From: Bacteroides sp. CAG:144
GTDB taxonomy: Bacteria > Bacteroidota > Bacteroidia > Bacteroidales > UBA11471
DNA length: 15,006 nucleotides
NCBI GenBank assembly: GCA_000434215.1
Contig: HF999741.1
Span: 21,869-36,874, forward strand
Reading direction: 5' to 3'
The notes beneath the pieces are model-generated. The model searched no databases and was not told the DNA's origin. It was given only the letters and a program-made list of their open reading frames with translations. Made by a program: the position numbers and the translations under genes. This document shows positions 7,217 through 14,487 of the stretch, in pieces; the stretch's first letter is position 1; each line of letters begins with the position of its first letter.

Positions 7217-8278
7217 TTATTTCAGATAGTCATGAAAAAACTGCTCGATTTTATCAAATGGAATCTTCCCGAAATTATCATAAAGGTCCACATGAGTAGC
7301 TTCGGGAATAATCAATAACTCTTTATTATCTCCTCTCAACTTTTTGAAGGCATCTTCGCTGAAATAACGGGAATGAGCCTTTTCGCCATGAATCATGAGT
7401 ACCGCACTGCGAATTTCATCGCTATACGCAAGTTGGGGCGTATTGATAAACGATAGTGCCGAAGTCTTGTTCCACCCGCTATTGGAATTGAGAGAGCGTT
7501 TATGATAACCCCGTTTCGTCTTGTAATAAGCGTGATAGTCCTTGACAAACCACGGCGCATCATCGGGTAATACGTCGGCCACTCCACCGGCCAAAGTATA
7601 CCTGCCATTACGAGCGTCTTCAAGTCGCTGTGTATTGAGTTGTTGTTTTAGTTCATAACGGGCATCGTCGTCCATTGCATCGAAATAACCGTTGGCATTT
7701 ACCCGACTCATATCATACATGGTCGATGTAACCGTTGCCTTTATACGGGTATCGATAGCCGCCGCATTCAATGCCAGACCACCCCAACCGCATATTCCAA
7801 TGATACCCACCCGGTCAGGGTCTACAAAATCGAGTAAAGAAAGGAAATCGACCGCAGCCGAGAAGTCTTCTGTATTGATATCAGGCGAAGCCACATAACG
7901 CGGCTGCCCTTCACTTTCGCCTGTAAAAGAGGGGTCAAACGCCACTGTTACAAACCCACGACGAGCCATCTCTTGCGCATACAACCCTGATGCCTGTTCC
8001 TTCACAGCACCGAAAGGACCGCATACGGCAATGGCAGCATACTTTTTCGACGCATCAAAATTTTGAGGAAGATAAAGATGTCCTGCCAACTCTACACCAA
8101 AACGGTTCTTAAACCGTACTCCCTGCACACTGATTTCAGGATCAATTGCGAACACACGCGTGTCATTTGCTAATTTACTCATGGTTATTACTTTTAAATT
8201 TGTCGATTCTTGTCCGTTGATAATACCTGCACCCAACATCGAAAAAAGCGCAAGACCAACAATCAGTTTTCTCCTCAT
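7217..8278 (-). CDS. Alpha/beta hydrolase, exported
   Basis: A predicted exported hydrolase with the alpha/beta fold; the substrate is unknown. Residues 1-22 form a signal peptide (MRRK, then a hydrophobic core ending near INGQ) with no lipobox cysteine, which suggests a periplasmic location. The nucleophile elbow reads IGICGWGG (160-167): the usual G-x-S-x-G is absent, C163 stands near the nucleophile position, and a tryptophan sits where relatives I recall have serine. H329 in PEATHVD is the probable catalytic histidine, and the acid may be E299 or D309 in IHGEKAHSRYFSED. The 353-residue length fits DLH/YcjY-like hydrolases. It is the first gene of the minus-strand trio and has a TAnnTTTG element upstream. 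The fold is sure; the activity is open. Confidence 0.87.
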   Translation of the reverse strand: MRRKLIVGLALFSMLGAGIINGQESTNLKVITMSKLANDTRVFAIDPEISVQGVRFKNRFGVELAGHLYLPQNFDASKKYAAIAVCGPFGAVKEQASGLYAQEMARRGFVTVAFDPSFTGESEGQPRYVASPDINTEDFSAAVDFLSLLDFVDPDRVGIIGICGWGGLALNAAAIDTRIKATVTSTMYDMSRVNANGYFDAMDDDARYELKQQLNTQRLEDARNGRYTLAGGVADVLPDDAPWFVKDYHAYYKTKRGYHKRSLNSNSGWNKTSALSFINTPQLAYSDEIRSAVLMIHGEKAHSRYFSEDAFKKLRGDNKELLIIPEATHVDLYDNFGKIPFDKIEQFFHDYLK

Positions 8279-8316
8279 ACCTTTTATTTTTGTGTCATAT
8301 CATTCTTTAATTAGTG

Positions 8317-8324
8317 CAAAAATA
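8317..8324 (-). promoter_or_regulatory. -7 promoter element of the hydrolase cluster
   Basis: TATTTTTG on the minus strand matches TAnnTTTG, predicting a start near 8312 and a leader of about 33 bases. The -33 box is poor. It probably drives the hydrolase, the aldo/keto reductase and the RibD-like reductase together. Confidence 0.5.
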
Positions 8325-8346
8325 GCGGGAGATTTTTACAAGAGTT

Positions 8347-8386
8347 CTATCTGAAATACTGAAAAAAATACCATTTTTACAGATAG
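8347..8386. promoter_or_regulatory. Inverted repeat upstream of the hydrolase promoter, possible operator
   Basis: CTATCTG (8347-8353) and CAGATAG (8380-8386) are exact inverted copies, and AAAAAT (8364-8369) with ATTTTT (8373-8378) is nested inside. The centre is about 55 bases before the predicted transcription start, a usual place for an activator site. A 7-bp inverted repeat can arise by chance in this much DNA, so support is weak. Confidence 0.2.
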
Positions 8387-8545
8387 GGTAATTCTATAAG
8401 ATAAGTAAACCAAATCCCACACACCTTTTTTACATGAAAGATGTGCTAACAGATTTATTTCAAAAACAATAACCGCGACTATTTAGGAAACTCATTTGGC
8501 GGACTATTCGGAGCCTGATTTTCTTTCCCTCATTCGTATAAATAT

Positions 8546-8992
8546 TTATTCTCCCGACTGCTGAACAATACTCAGAATACGGTAACTATAATGGAAACAA
8601 TTAATCCCAATACGTACCTGACACCACTCTCTCGACGTATTGGTTTTGAGGACAATCTCGTATTTCACAGGGGAGGTTCCCAATAAAACTACCTTCACCC
8701 AATCGTTTTCGTAATATCCTGCATCTACTTCTTCATCTGTCAGATAATATTCCACGCCATCAAATTCAAGCCAATTCACCTCCATAAACGGCCCTCCTTT
8801 TTCCGCACTGCAAATCGTAAAGCTTCCGCCTTCGGCAGGAATCGTAAATTCATCATTCCCTATCCGTGTCAAATCTGTACTCTCTATCTCCAACTCGATC
8901 GGAATAAACTTTGCGTCTTCGCTTTTTACGCAACTCACAAGCACTATAATACTTATACACAAAACAATCCCTAAAATTTTCTTCGTTTCCAT
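8546..8992 (-). CDS. Small lipoprotein with BACON-like domain, unknown function
   Basis: I recognise no specific gene. The 148-residue product starts METKKILG, followed by a hydrophobic stretch and the lipobox LVSC (18-21), so it should be lipid-anchored at C21. The residues just after it (VKSED) are acidic, as in the export signals that send Bacteroidota lipoproteins to the cell surface. The rest looks like one beta-sandwich: FTIPAEGGSFTI (49-60) and a final YRILSIVQQSG (137-147) are the start and end patterns of BACON-type domains, usually accessory or carbohydrate-associated. An upstream ATG at 9082 is in frame but would bury the signal peptide, so I start at 8992. It stands alone, divergent from mlaE, with no SusC/SusD pair nearby. 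Confidence 0.72.
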   Translation of the reverse strand: METKKILGIVLCISIIVLVSCVKSEDAKFIPIELEIESTDLTRIGNDEFTIPAEGGSFTICSAEKGGPFMEVNWLEFDGVEYYLTDEEVDAGYYENDWVKVVLLGTSPVKYEIVLKTNTSREWCQVRIGINCFHYSYRILSIVQQSGE

Positions 8993-9195
8993 ACAATCCG
9001 CTTCACTTCCAAAACACACATTAAGTACATAAACAATATCCTCAAAAGGATAAATAAAAAGGAATATTCCCTTTGTAATCACAAAATAAAAAAAGAATCA
9101 TACCAGCAGGCCTAAATTATTAAAAAAAATCACCCCTTTATTCCGTATAACCACTCTTTTATATTCAACCGAGCGAAGCAATTCTTTTGATTTTA

Positions 9196-9227
9196 TTCGC
9201 TTATTCCGACGATTTTCATTAAGTTTG
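9196..9227 (+). promoter_or_regulatory. Promoter of mlaEF
   Basis: TTCG (9196-9199, one mismatch to TTTG) is followed after 20 bases by TAAGTTTG (9220-9227), a full TAnnTTTG match. Transcription should start near 9233, giving a leader of about 47 bases that holds the AGGAGG and mini-ORF described separately. Confidence 0.6.
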
Positions 9228-9253
9228 CAAGGTTTTCTGTTGTTCTCTTTTTT

Positions 9254-9283
9254 AGGAGGCAGCTAAAATTCATGTTTTTATGA
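9254..9283 (+). promoter_or_regulatory. AGGAGG ribosome-binding site and three-codon mini-ORF before mlaE
   Basis: A perfect AGGAGG (9254-9259) is followed by two ATGs. The first (9272) opens a three-codon frame, Met-Phe-Leu, whose TGA (9281-9283) overlaps the mlaE ATG (9280-9282) as ATGA. The spacing is 12 bases to the first ATG and 20 to the second, so the ribosome may load at the mini-ORF and re-start on mlaE. No upstream in-frame start exists for mlaE, so 9280 is its start. Confidence 0.5.
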
Positions 9284-10032
9284 AAATTCTTTTTCGATCA
9301 CTATACCGTTTCGGCGACTATATTTTATTGCTGAAAAAGATTTTTACCACCCCCGACCGTTGGAGCGAATTTTTCAGGCGATTCAAAGATGAAGCATACA
9401 TGCTAGTCATCGGGTCTATCGCCATTGTCGTTACCATATCGCTCTTTATCGGAGCCGTTATCACCATTCAAACGCAACTCAACGTTTCCTCCCCCCTATT
9501 GCCGGCCTACACCGTAGGACTCGTTACCCGCGACACGTTGCTATTGGAATTTTCGTCGTCGATCATGTGTCTGCTGCTGGCCGGGAAAATAGGCTCGAAC
9601 ATCGCATCGGAAATCGGAACTATGCGAGTTACCGAACAAATCGACGCGCTCGACATCATGGGAGTAAACTCGGCCAACTACCTGATACTTCCCAAAATCG
9701 CCGCTATGGTGGTATTTATTCCGGTTTTGGTCGTTTTCAGCATGTTCTCGGGGCTCTTCGGCGGATATATCGTTTCGGCGTTTACCGACATCATTCCGGC
9801 ATCACGGTATATCTACGGATTGCAATCCTATTTCAACGAATACTATGTTTGGTACACCATTATCAAATCATTCTTTTTCGCTTTCGTCATCAGCAGCGTA
9901 GCCTCTTACTTCGGATACCGGGTAAAAGGCGGTGCACTCGAAGTGGGCAAAGCCAGTACCGACTCGGTCGTAGTGAGCAGCGTCATGATACTCCTGCTCG
10001 ACGTGATACTTACTAAACTGCTTTTACAATGA
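9280..10032 (+). CDS. mlaE: MlaE-family ABC transporter permease (phospholipid transport)
   Basis: The inner-membrane permease of a Mla-type ABC transporter, which with MlaF and an MCE protein moves phospholipids between inner and outer membrane and helps keep lipid asymmetry. The 250 residues include about five membrane segments. The family's conserved cytoplasmic loop is EIGTMRVTEQIDAL (111-124), and the C-terminal signature is FGYRVKGGALEVGKAST (211-227). The length is normal. The stop overlaps the mlaF start by 4 bases (ATGA), so the two proteins are translationally coupled. No mlaD (MCE) gene follows, so the substrate-binding partner must be encoded elsewhere. The ttg2B/yrbE family name applies equally. 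Confidence 0.92.
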   Translation: MKILFRSLYRFGDYILLLKKIFTTPDRWSEFFRRFKDEAYMLVIGSIAIVVTISLFIGAVITIQTQLNVSSPLLPAYTVGLVTRDTLLLEFSSSIMCLLLAGKIGSNIASEIGTMRVTEQIDALDIMGVNSANYLILPKIAAMVVFIPVLVVFSMFSGLFGGYIVSAFTDIIPASRYIYGLQSYFNEYYVWYTIIKSFFFAFVISSVASYFGYRVKGGALEVGKASTDSVVVSSVMILLLDVILTKLLLQ

Positions 10033-10802
10033 TCGAAGTAAAACATATTTTCAAGACATTCGACGGGAAAACTATCCTGAACGATATTTCGGCCCAATTT
10101 TTCGCCGGGAAAACCAATCTTATCATCGGCAAAAGCGGTTCGGGAAAAACCGTAATGATGAAATCGATCGTCGGACTCATACGCCCCGACTCGGGTGAGG
10201 TCCTTTACGACGGTAACGATTTCCTCCGCATGAACGCCTCCCAAGTAAAAGCCCTGCGCAGCGAAATAGGCATGTTGTTTCAAGGCTCGGCTTTATTCGA
10301 CTCGCTCACCGTTCTCGAAAACGTCATGTTCCCGCTGAAAATGTTTACCCGGCAATCTGCCGCCGAAAGAGAGAAACGGGCCAGATTCTGTATCGAACGT
10401 GTAAACCTTTCGGGTGCCGACAAACAATATCCGTCGGAGATAAGTGGCGGCATGCAAAAACGGGTCGCCATAGCCCGAGCCATTGCTCTCAACCCCAAAT
10501 ATCTTTTCTGCGATGAACCTAACTCGGGACTCGACCCGCAAACATCGATCCTTATCGACGAACTCATCAAGGACATCACGCGCGAATATAACATCACGAC
10601 CATCATCAATACACATGATATGAGTTCGGTGCTGGGCATCGGTGAAAATATCATTTTTCTCAATCAGGGACAAAAAGAATGGGTGGGAAATAAAGATGAT
10701 ATTTTCACCTCGACCAATGAGAAACTGAATAACTTCGTTTTCGCATCGAACCTCTTCAAAACCGTAAAAAAATATATCGATCGTAATCCGCAAAAAGAAT
10801 AA
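10029..10802 (+). CDS. mlaF: MlaF-family ABC transporter ATP-binding protein
   Basis: The ATPase partner of the MlaE-type permease just upstream; it hydrolyses ATP in the cytosol to drive phospholipid transport. The 257-residue protein has Walker A GKSGSGKT (34-41), Q-loop Q85 in LFQGSALFDSLTV, signature ISGGMQKR (138-145), Walker B YLFCDEP (158-164) with the D-loop SGLDP, and the switch histidine H196 in NTHD. The form SGGMQKRVAIARA with LFDSLTVLENV is characteristic of the MlaF/Ttg2A group. It overlaps mlaE by 4 bases. The next gene, kdgK, has its own promoter and an unrelated role, so the operon likely ends here, though I see no strong terminator in the 140-base spacer. Confidence 0.93.
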   Translation: MIEVKHIFKTFDGKTILNDISAQFFAGKTNLIIGKSGSGKTVMMKSIVGLIRPDSGEVLYDGNDFLRMNASQVKALRSEIGMLFQGSALFDSLTVLENVMFPLKMFTRQSAAEREKRARFCIERVNLSGADKQYPSEISGGMQKRVAIARAIALNPKYLFCDEPNSGLDPQTSILIDELIKDITREYNITTIINTHDMSSVLGIGENIIFLNQGQKEWVGNKDDIFTSTNEKLNNFVFASNLFKTVKKYIDRNPQKE

Positions 10803-10872
10803 CTGTTTTGTGGCAAAGCATAAGATTCATAAGTTTTTCGGCCCGTTATTTATTATTTCCAATAAAAACAAA

Positions 10873-10880
10873 TATCTTTG
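10873..10880 (+). promoter_or_regulatory. -7 promoter element of kdgK
   Basis: TATCTTTG matches TAnnTTTG. It gives a leader of about 57 bases before the kdgK ATG. No good -33 box is seen, which would fit a promoter that needs an activator, though this is inference. Confidence 0.5.
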
Positions 10881-10942
10881 TAGACTGATTCACACATACA
10901 TGTTTCTCATATTTATTTGAGACTAAAAAAATACAAACTGCT

Positions 10943-11986
10943 ATGAGCAAAAAAGTTGTTACTTTCGGGGAAATCATGTTGCGACTGGCAACGCCCGGTT
11001 ATCTGCGTTTTTCACAGGCTAAGGAATTTTCCGCTACTTTCGGCGGCGGGGAGGCTAATGTGGCTGTATCTCTGGCCAACTACGGCCTTAATGCCGAATT
11101 CGTTACGCGTATGCCGAAAAACGACATCGCAAAGTCTTGCGAAATGGATCTGCACAAATATGGCGTCAAAACCGATAATTTCATCTACGGGGGAGACCGT
11201 CTCGGTATATACTTCCTCGAAACGGGGGCTGTGGCTCGCGCCAGCAAGGTCGTTTATGACCGTGCGCATTCGGCCATTGCCGAGATTAAACCGGGTATGA
11301 TCGACTGGGAAAAGGTGCTCAAAGGGGCTGATTGGTTCCACTGGACGGGTATTACGCCGGCGCTCTCGCAGGGGGCGGCCGATGCGTGTCTCGAAGCCAT
11401 CAAAGTGGCTAATAAACTCGGTGTTACCGTATCTTGCGACCTCAATTACAGAAAGAACCTCTGGAAATACGGCAAATCGGCGGCTGAAATCATGCCGGCT
11501 CTCGTGGAGGGCTGCGACGTGATTCTCGGTAACGAAGAGGACGCTGAGAAGGTATTCGGCATCAAACCGGAGGGATTCGATGTGGCTCAGACCAACGGTG
11601 AGGTGAATGCGGCCGAGTTCGAATCGGTTTGTACTCAACTGATGAAGAAATTCCCGAGGGCCAAGAAAGTGATCATCACTTTGAGAGGGTCTATCAACGC
11701 AAACCATAATACGTGGGGCGGAGTGCTGTTTGCCGACGGAAAATTGTTCCAGTCGCGCCGTTACGATATTACCCACATCGTGGACCGTGTCGGGGGCGGA
11801 GACTCTTTCATGGGCGGACTCATATACGGGTTGCTCACTTATACCGGTGATGACCAGAAGGCGCTCGACTTCGCTGTGGCTGCTTCCTGCCTGAAACATA
11901 CCATATATGGCGACTACAACTTGGCGACTGTCGAGGAGGTCGAAAAGCTCATGAGCGGTGATGCTTCTGGTCGGGTGTCCAGATAA
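10943..11986 (+). CDS. kdgK: 2-dehydro-3-deoxygluconokinase (KDG kinase)
   Basis: A cytosolic PfkB-family sugar kinase that phosphorylates 2-keto-3-deoxygluconate to KDPG, the substrate of Eda encoded next. The 347 residues carry the PfkB N-terminal signature GGGEANVAVSLANYG (34-48), the DLNYRKNLW block (166-174) and the ATP/anion-hole motif DRVGGGD (281-287), with D287 as catalytic base. Product, length and neighbours agree on KdgK rather than fructokinase or ribokinase. Codon use is odd: 10 of 26 lysines are AAG and GAG, GTG and GGG are frequent, whereas eda next door uses AAA for all 19 of its lysines. This suggests a different history for kdgK. eda follows after 52 bases with no promoter match between, so the two are probably one transcript. 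Confidence 0.92.
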   Translation: MSKKVVTFGEIMLRLATPGYLRFSQAKEFSATFGGGEANVAVSLANYGLNAEFVTRMPKNDIAKSCEMDLHKYGVKTDNFIYGGDRLGIYFLETGAVARASKVVYDRAHSAIAEIKPGMIDWEKVLKGADWFHWTGITPALSQGAADACLEAIKVANKLGVTVSCDLNYRKNLWKYGKSAAEIMPALVEGCDVILGNEEDAEKVFGIKPEGFDVAQTNGEVNAAEFESVCTQLMKKFPRAKKVIITLRGSINANHNTWGGVLFADGKLFQSRRYDITHIVDRVGGGDSFMGGLIYGLLTYTGDDQKALDFAVAASCLKHTIYGDYNLATVEEVEKLMSGDASGRVSR

Positions 11987-12038
11987 TTGATACTATATCT
12001 TACAGAACAGTAATATTATCCAAATAAAACTAACAATT

Positions 12039-12704
12039 ATGGCTAAATTTTCAAAAACAGAGGTTCTCCAAAAAATAGCCTCCACCGGCATGGTTCCGGT
12101 ATTCTATCACAAAGATCCCGAAGTTGCCAAACAAGTGGTAAAAGCTTGTTACGAAGGTGGTGTTCGCGCATTTGAATTTACCAACCGCGGCGATTTCGCC
12201 CACGAAGTATTTGCCGAGGTGGTAAAATTCGCCGCCAAAGAATGTCCCGAAATGGCAATGGGTGTAGGTTCGATCGTAGACCCCGCAACCGCCGCCCTGT
12301 ATATCCAGTTAGGAGCGAACTTCGTAGTCGGCCCGCTGTTCAACCCCGAAATATCCAAAGTATGTAACCGCCGTCTCGTTCCCTATACTCCGGGCTGCGG
12401 ATCGGTATCGGAAATCGGATTTGCACAAGAATCGGGTTGCGACCTCTGCAAAGTGTTCCCCGGCGATGTTCTCGGAAACGCTTTTGTAAAAGGATTGAAA
12501 GCCCCCATGCCGTGGAGCAACCTGATGGTAACCGGAGGTGTGAAACCCACCCGCGAAAACCTCGAAGGCTGGTTCAAAGCCGGCGTTACCTGCGTAGGTA
12601 TGGGTAGCAACCTCTTCCCCAAAGAGGTTATAGCCGCCAAAGAGTGGAGCAAAATCACCGACCTCTGCAAAGGTGCACTCGACATCATCAAAGAAATCCG
12701 CTAA
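12039..12704 (+). CDS. eda: 2-dehydro-3-deoxyphosphogluconate aldolase (KDPG aldolase)
   Basis: A cytosolic class I aldolase that cleaves KDPG to pyruvate and glyceraldehyde 3-phosphate, the last step of hexuronate breakdown and of the Entner-Doudoroff route; it may also act on 4-hydroxy-2-oxoglutarate. The 221-residue barrel shows the catalytic glutamate E46 in FEFTNRG, arginine R50, the phosphate-binding PGC segment (118-120) and the Schiff-base lysine K138 in LCKVFPGD. The segment [13 protein letters not shown] (163-175) also fits. The length is close to the family norm. It sits between kdgK and exuT, which fits its role. A 15-bp hairpin begins 10 bases after the stop and may end or lower transcription into exuT. 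Confidence 0.95.
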   Translation: MAKFSKTEVLQKIASTGMVPVFYHKDPEVAKQVVKACYEGGVRAFEFTNRGDFAHEVFAEVVKFAAKECPEMAMGVGSIVDPATAALYIQLGANFVVGPLFNPEISKVCNRRLVPYTPGCGSVSEIGFAQESGCDLCKVFPGDVLGNAFVKGLKAPMPWSNLMVTGGVKPTRENLEGWFKAGVTCVGMGSNLFPKEVIAAKEWSKITDLCKGALDIIKEIR

Positions 12705-12713
12705 TTAAATCAG

Positions 12714-12751
12714 GTAAAGAAGACAGGTCCAGTCAAACCTGCCTTCTTTAC
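12714..12751 (+). terminator. Hairpin between eda and exuT (terminator or attenuator)
   Basis: Arms GTAAAGAAGACAGGT (12714-12728) and ACCTGCCTTCTTTAC (12737-12751) pair over 15 positions with one mismatch, around an 8-base loop. Only TTTA follows, not a long T run, so it may be a partial terminator or RNA-stabilising stem that makes exuT expression differ from kdgK-eda. Confidence 0.65.
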
Positions 12752-12792
12752 TTTATCTCTGTAACTTTTCAATTATCATAAAAACACGTTTT

Positions 12793-14271
12793 ATGGCTCA
12801 AACTTCAACAACAACTAAACTGGCAACAAACTGGCGATGGTGGATGTGCGTATTGCTTTTCGTCGCAACTACCGTCAATTACATGGACCGTCAAGTGTTG
12901 TCGCTTACATGGAAAGATTTTATCGCGCCCGAATTTCACTGGACCGATAACGATTACGGTACAATTACCGCCACATTCTCCATCATCTATGCCATCTGTA
13001 TGCTCTTTGCCGGAAAATTCGTAGATTGGATGGGAACCAAGAAAGGATACCTTTGGGCTATCGGTGTATGGAGCTTCGGCGCTTGTGCGCACGCTCTTTG
13101 CGGCTGGTTGACCATGCATATTCAAGGTTATGAAACCGTAAAGCTCATGACGGCCGTGCAATCGGGAACCACAGCAGCTCTCGCTATCGCAACGACCAGC
13201 GTATGGCTCTTTATTGCTGCACGCTGTATTCTTGCACTCGGTGAAGCCGGTAACTTCCCAGCAGCCATCAAAGTAACCGCCGAATATTTTCCTAAAAAAG
13301 ACCGAGCATTCGCTACCTCCATTTTCAACTCGGGTGCATCGGTAGGCGCACTTGTCGCCCCTGCCACTATTCCCTTGTTGGCCCAATATTTCAAAGATCG
13401 TGGTATAGGCGGTGGTTGGGAAATGGCATTCGTCATCATTGGTGCACTGGGCTTCCTTTGGATGGGATTCTGGGTATTCATGTATGACAAACCCGAAAAA
13501 TCGAAACATGTCAACCAAGCCGAGTTGGACTATATTCTCCAAGACGATAACGAAACCGTAAAAACAGAAGAAAAGAAAGGCGAAGAAAAAACAATTCCTT
13601 TTTGGAAATGTTTCTGTTACCGCCAAACATGGTCGTTCATCGTAGGTAAATTCTTTACCGATGGCGTATGGTGGTTCTATCTTTTCTGGGCACCAGCTTA
13701 CTTCTCTGACCAATACGGCTATGAATCGAGTTCCGGTATGGGTATTGCACTCATTATTACGCTTTATGCCATTGTAACCGTTCTCTCTATCTTCGGCGGT
13801 TATCTGCCCCGTCTCTTTGTCGATAAAAAAGGCATGAATCCTTATGCAGGACGTATGTTGGCCATGCTTATTTTCGCATTCCTACCTCTGCCCGCTTTGT
13901 TTGCACAAGGAGCCGGAGCCATTTCGGTATGGTGGCCGGCTATCATTATCGGTTTGGCAGGAGCCGGACACCAAGCATGGAGTGCTAATCTCTTCTCGAC
14001 CATCGGCGATATGTTCCCCAAAGGGGCTATTGCAACCATTACCGGTATCGGTGGTATGGCTGGAGGTGTCGGATCGTTCCTCATTAACAAAGGAGCCGGT
14101 GCGTTGTTTACCCATTCCGAAAACTTGGGAGCGGCTTTCCGCTTCATGGGATTTGAAGGTAAACAAGCCGGATATATGATCATCTTCTGTATTTGCGCCG
14201 TTGCTTACCTCATCGCATGGTTTATCATGAAAGCCCTCGTACCCAAATACAAACCTATCGTTGTGAAATAA
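12793..14271 (+). CDS. exuT: MFS hexuronate transporter (ExuT-like)
   Basis: An inner-membrane symporter of the major facilitator superfamily (anion:cation symporter branch). It most likely brings in galacturonate or glucuronate with protons to feed the kdgK-eda route. The 492 residues show the branch hallmark VNYMDRQVLS (28-37), the motif A loop GKFVDWMGTKKG (74-85) and the ExuT-typical GEAGNFPAAIK followed by FNSGASVGA. About 12 membrane segments are expected. A long charged middle loop (about 234-272, rich in E and K) and an extra segment between the third and fourth helices make it longer than E. coli ExuT (about 430-470). The substrate is inferred from family and neighbours; tartrate, galactonate or glucarate carriers are close relatives. 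A weak TAACTTTT lies upstream at 12762-12769. Confidence 0.87.
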   Translation: MAQTSTTTKLATNWRWWMCVLLFVATTVNYMDRQVLSLTWKDFIAPEFHWTDNDYGTITATFSIIYAICMLFAGKFVDWMGTKKGYLWAIGVWSFGACAHALCGWLTMHIQGYETVKLMTAVQSGTTAALAIATTSVWLFIAARCILALGEAGNFPAAIKVTAEYFPKKDRAFATSIFNSGASVGALVAPATIPLLAQYFKDRGIGGGWEMAFVIIGALGFLWMGFWVFMYDKPEKSKHVNQAELDYILQDDNETVKTEEKKGEEKTIPFWKCFCYRQTWSFIVGKFFTDGVWWFYLFWAPAYFSDQYGYESSSGMGIALIITLYAIVTVLSIFGGYLPRLFVDKKGMNPYAGRMLAMLIFAFLPLPALFAQGAGAISVWWPAIIIGLAGAGHQAWSANLFSTIGDMFPKGAIATITGIGGMAGGVGSFLINKGAGALFTHSENLGAAFRFMGFEGKQAGYMIIFCICAVAYLIAWFIMKALVPKYKPIVVK

Positions 14272-14280
14272 TCCCAACAA

Positions 14281-14338
14281 TGTCTCTAAAAAGTCAAAGG
14301 CTGCTTTAATTAAAGCAGCCTTTGACTTTTTAGAGACA
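14281..14338 (+). terminator. Perfect 58-bp palindrome after exuT, terminator
   Basis: The 29-base arms (14281-14309 and 14310-14338) are exact reverse complements with no spacer, centred on TTTAATTAAA. The inner part, AAAGGCTGC...GCAGCCTTT followed by GACTTTTT, has the form of a rho-independent terminator for exuT and could also work on the opposite strand. A perfect stem this long is beyond what termination needs. Confidence 0.8.
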
Positions 14339-14412
14339 AATCGCCCACACCTACCCTTTACAGAAAACAAAGATTAAACAGTGAATATGTGTGTTTTTCG
14401 TAAAGTTTGTTG

Positions 14413-14420
14413 TACTTTTG
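14413..14420 (+). promoter_or_regulatory. -7 promoter element of the C1 peptidase gene
   Basis: TACTTTTG matches TAnnTTTG and predicts a leader of about 62 bases before the ATG at 14488. No clear -33 TTTG lies at the right distance. Confidence 0.5.
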
Positions 14421-14487
14421 TCCGAAGATAAGGTATAATAATCGAATTGATATTTATCATCTACAAACTTAAACACACAAACTTCTT

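Noticed and set aside
9172..9201. AGCGAA...TTCGCT inverted repeat over the mlaE -33 region
   Set aside because: The arms are only 6 bp and such pairs are expected by chance.
11012..11899. Long open frame on the minus strand opposite kdgK (295 codons)
   Set aside because: It lies fully antisense to a well-supported PfkB kinase, has no recognisable motif, and arises from that gene's codon pattern.
12805..13713. Long open frame on the minus strand opposite exuT (302 codons)
   Set aside because: It is Cys- and charge-rich without any domain and is the complement of a clear MFS transporter.
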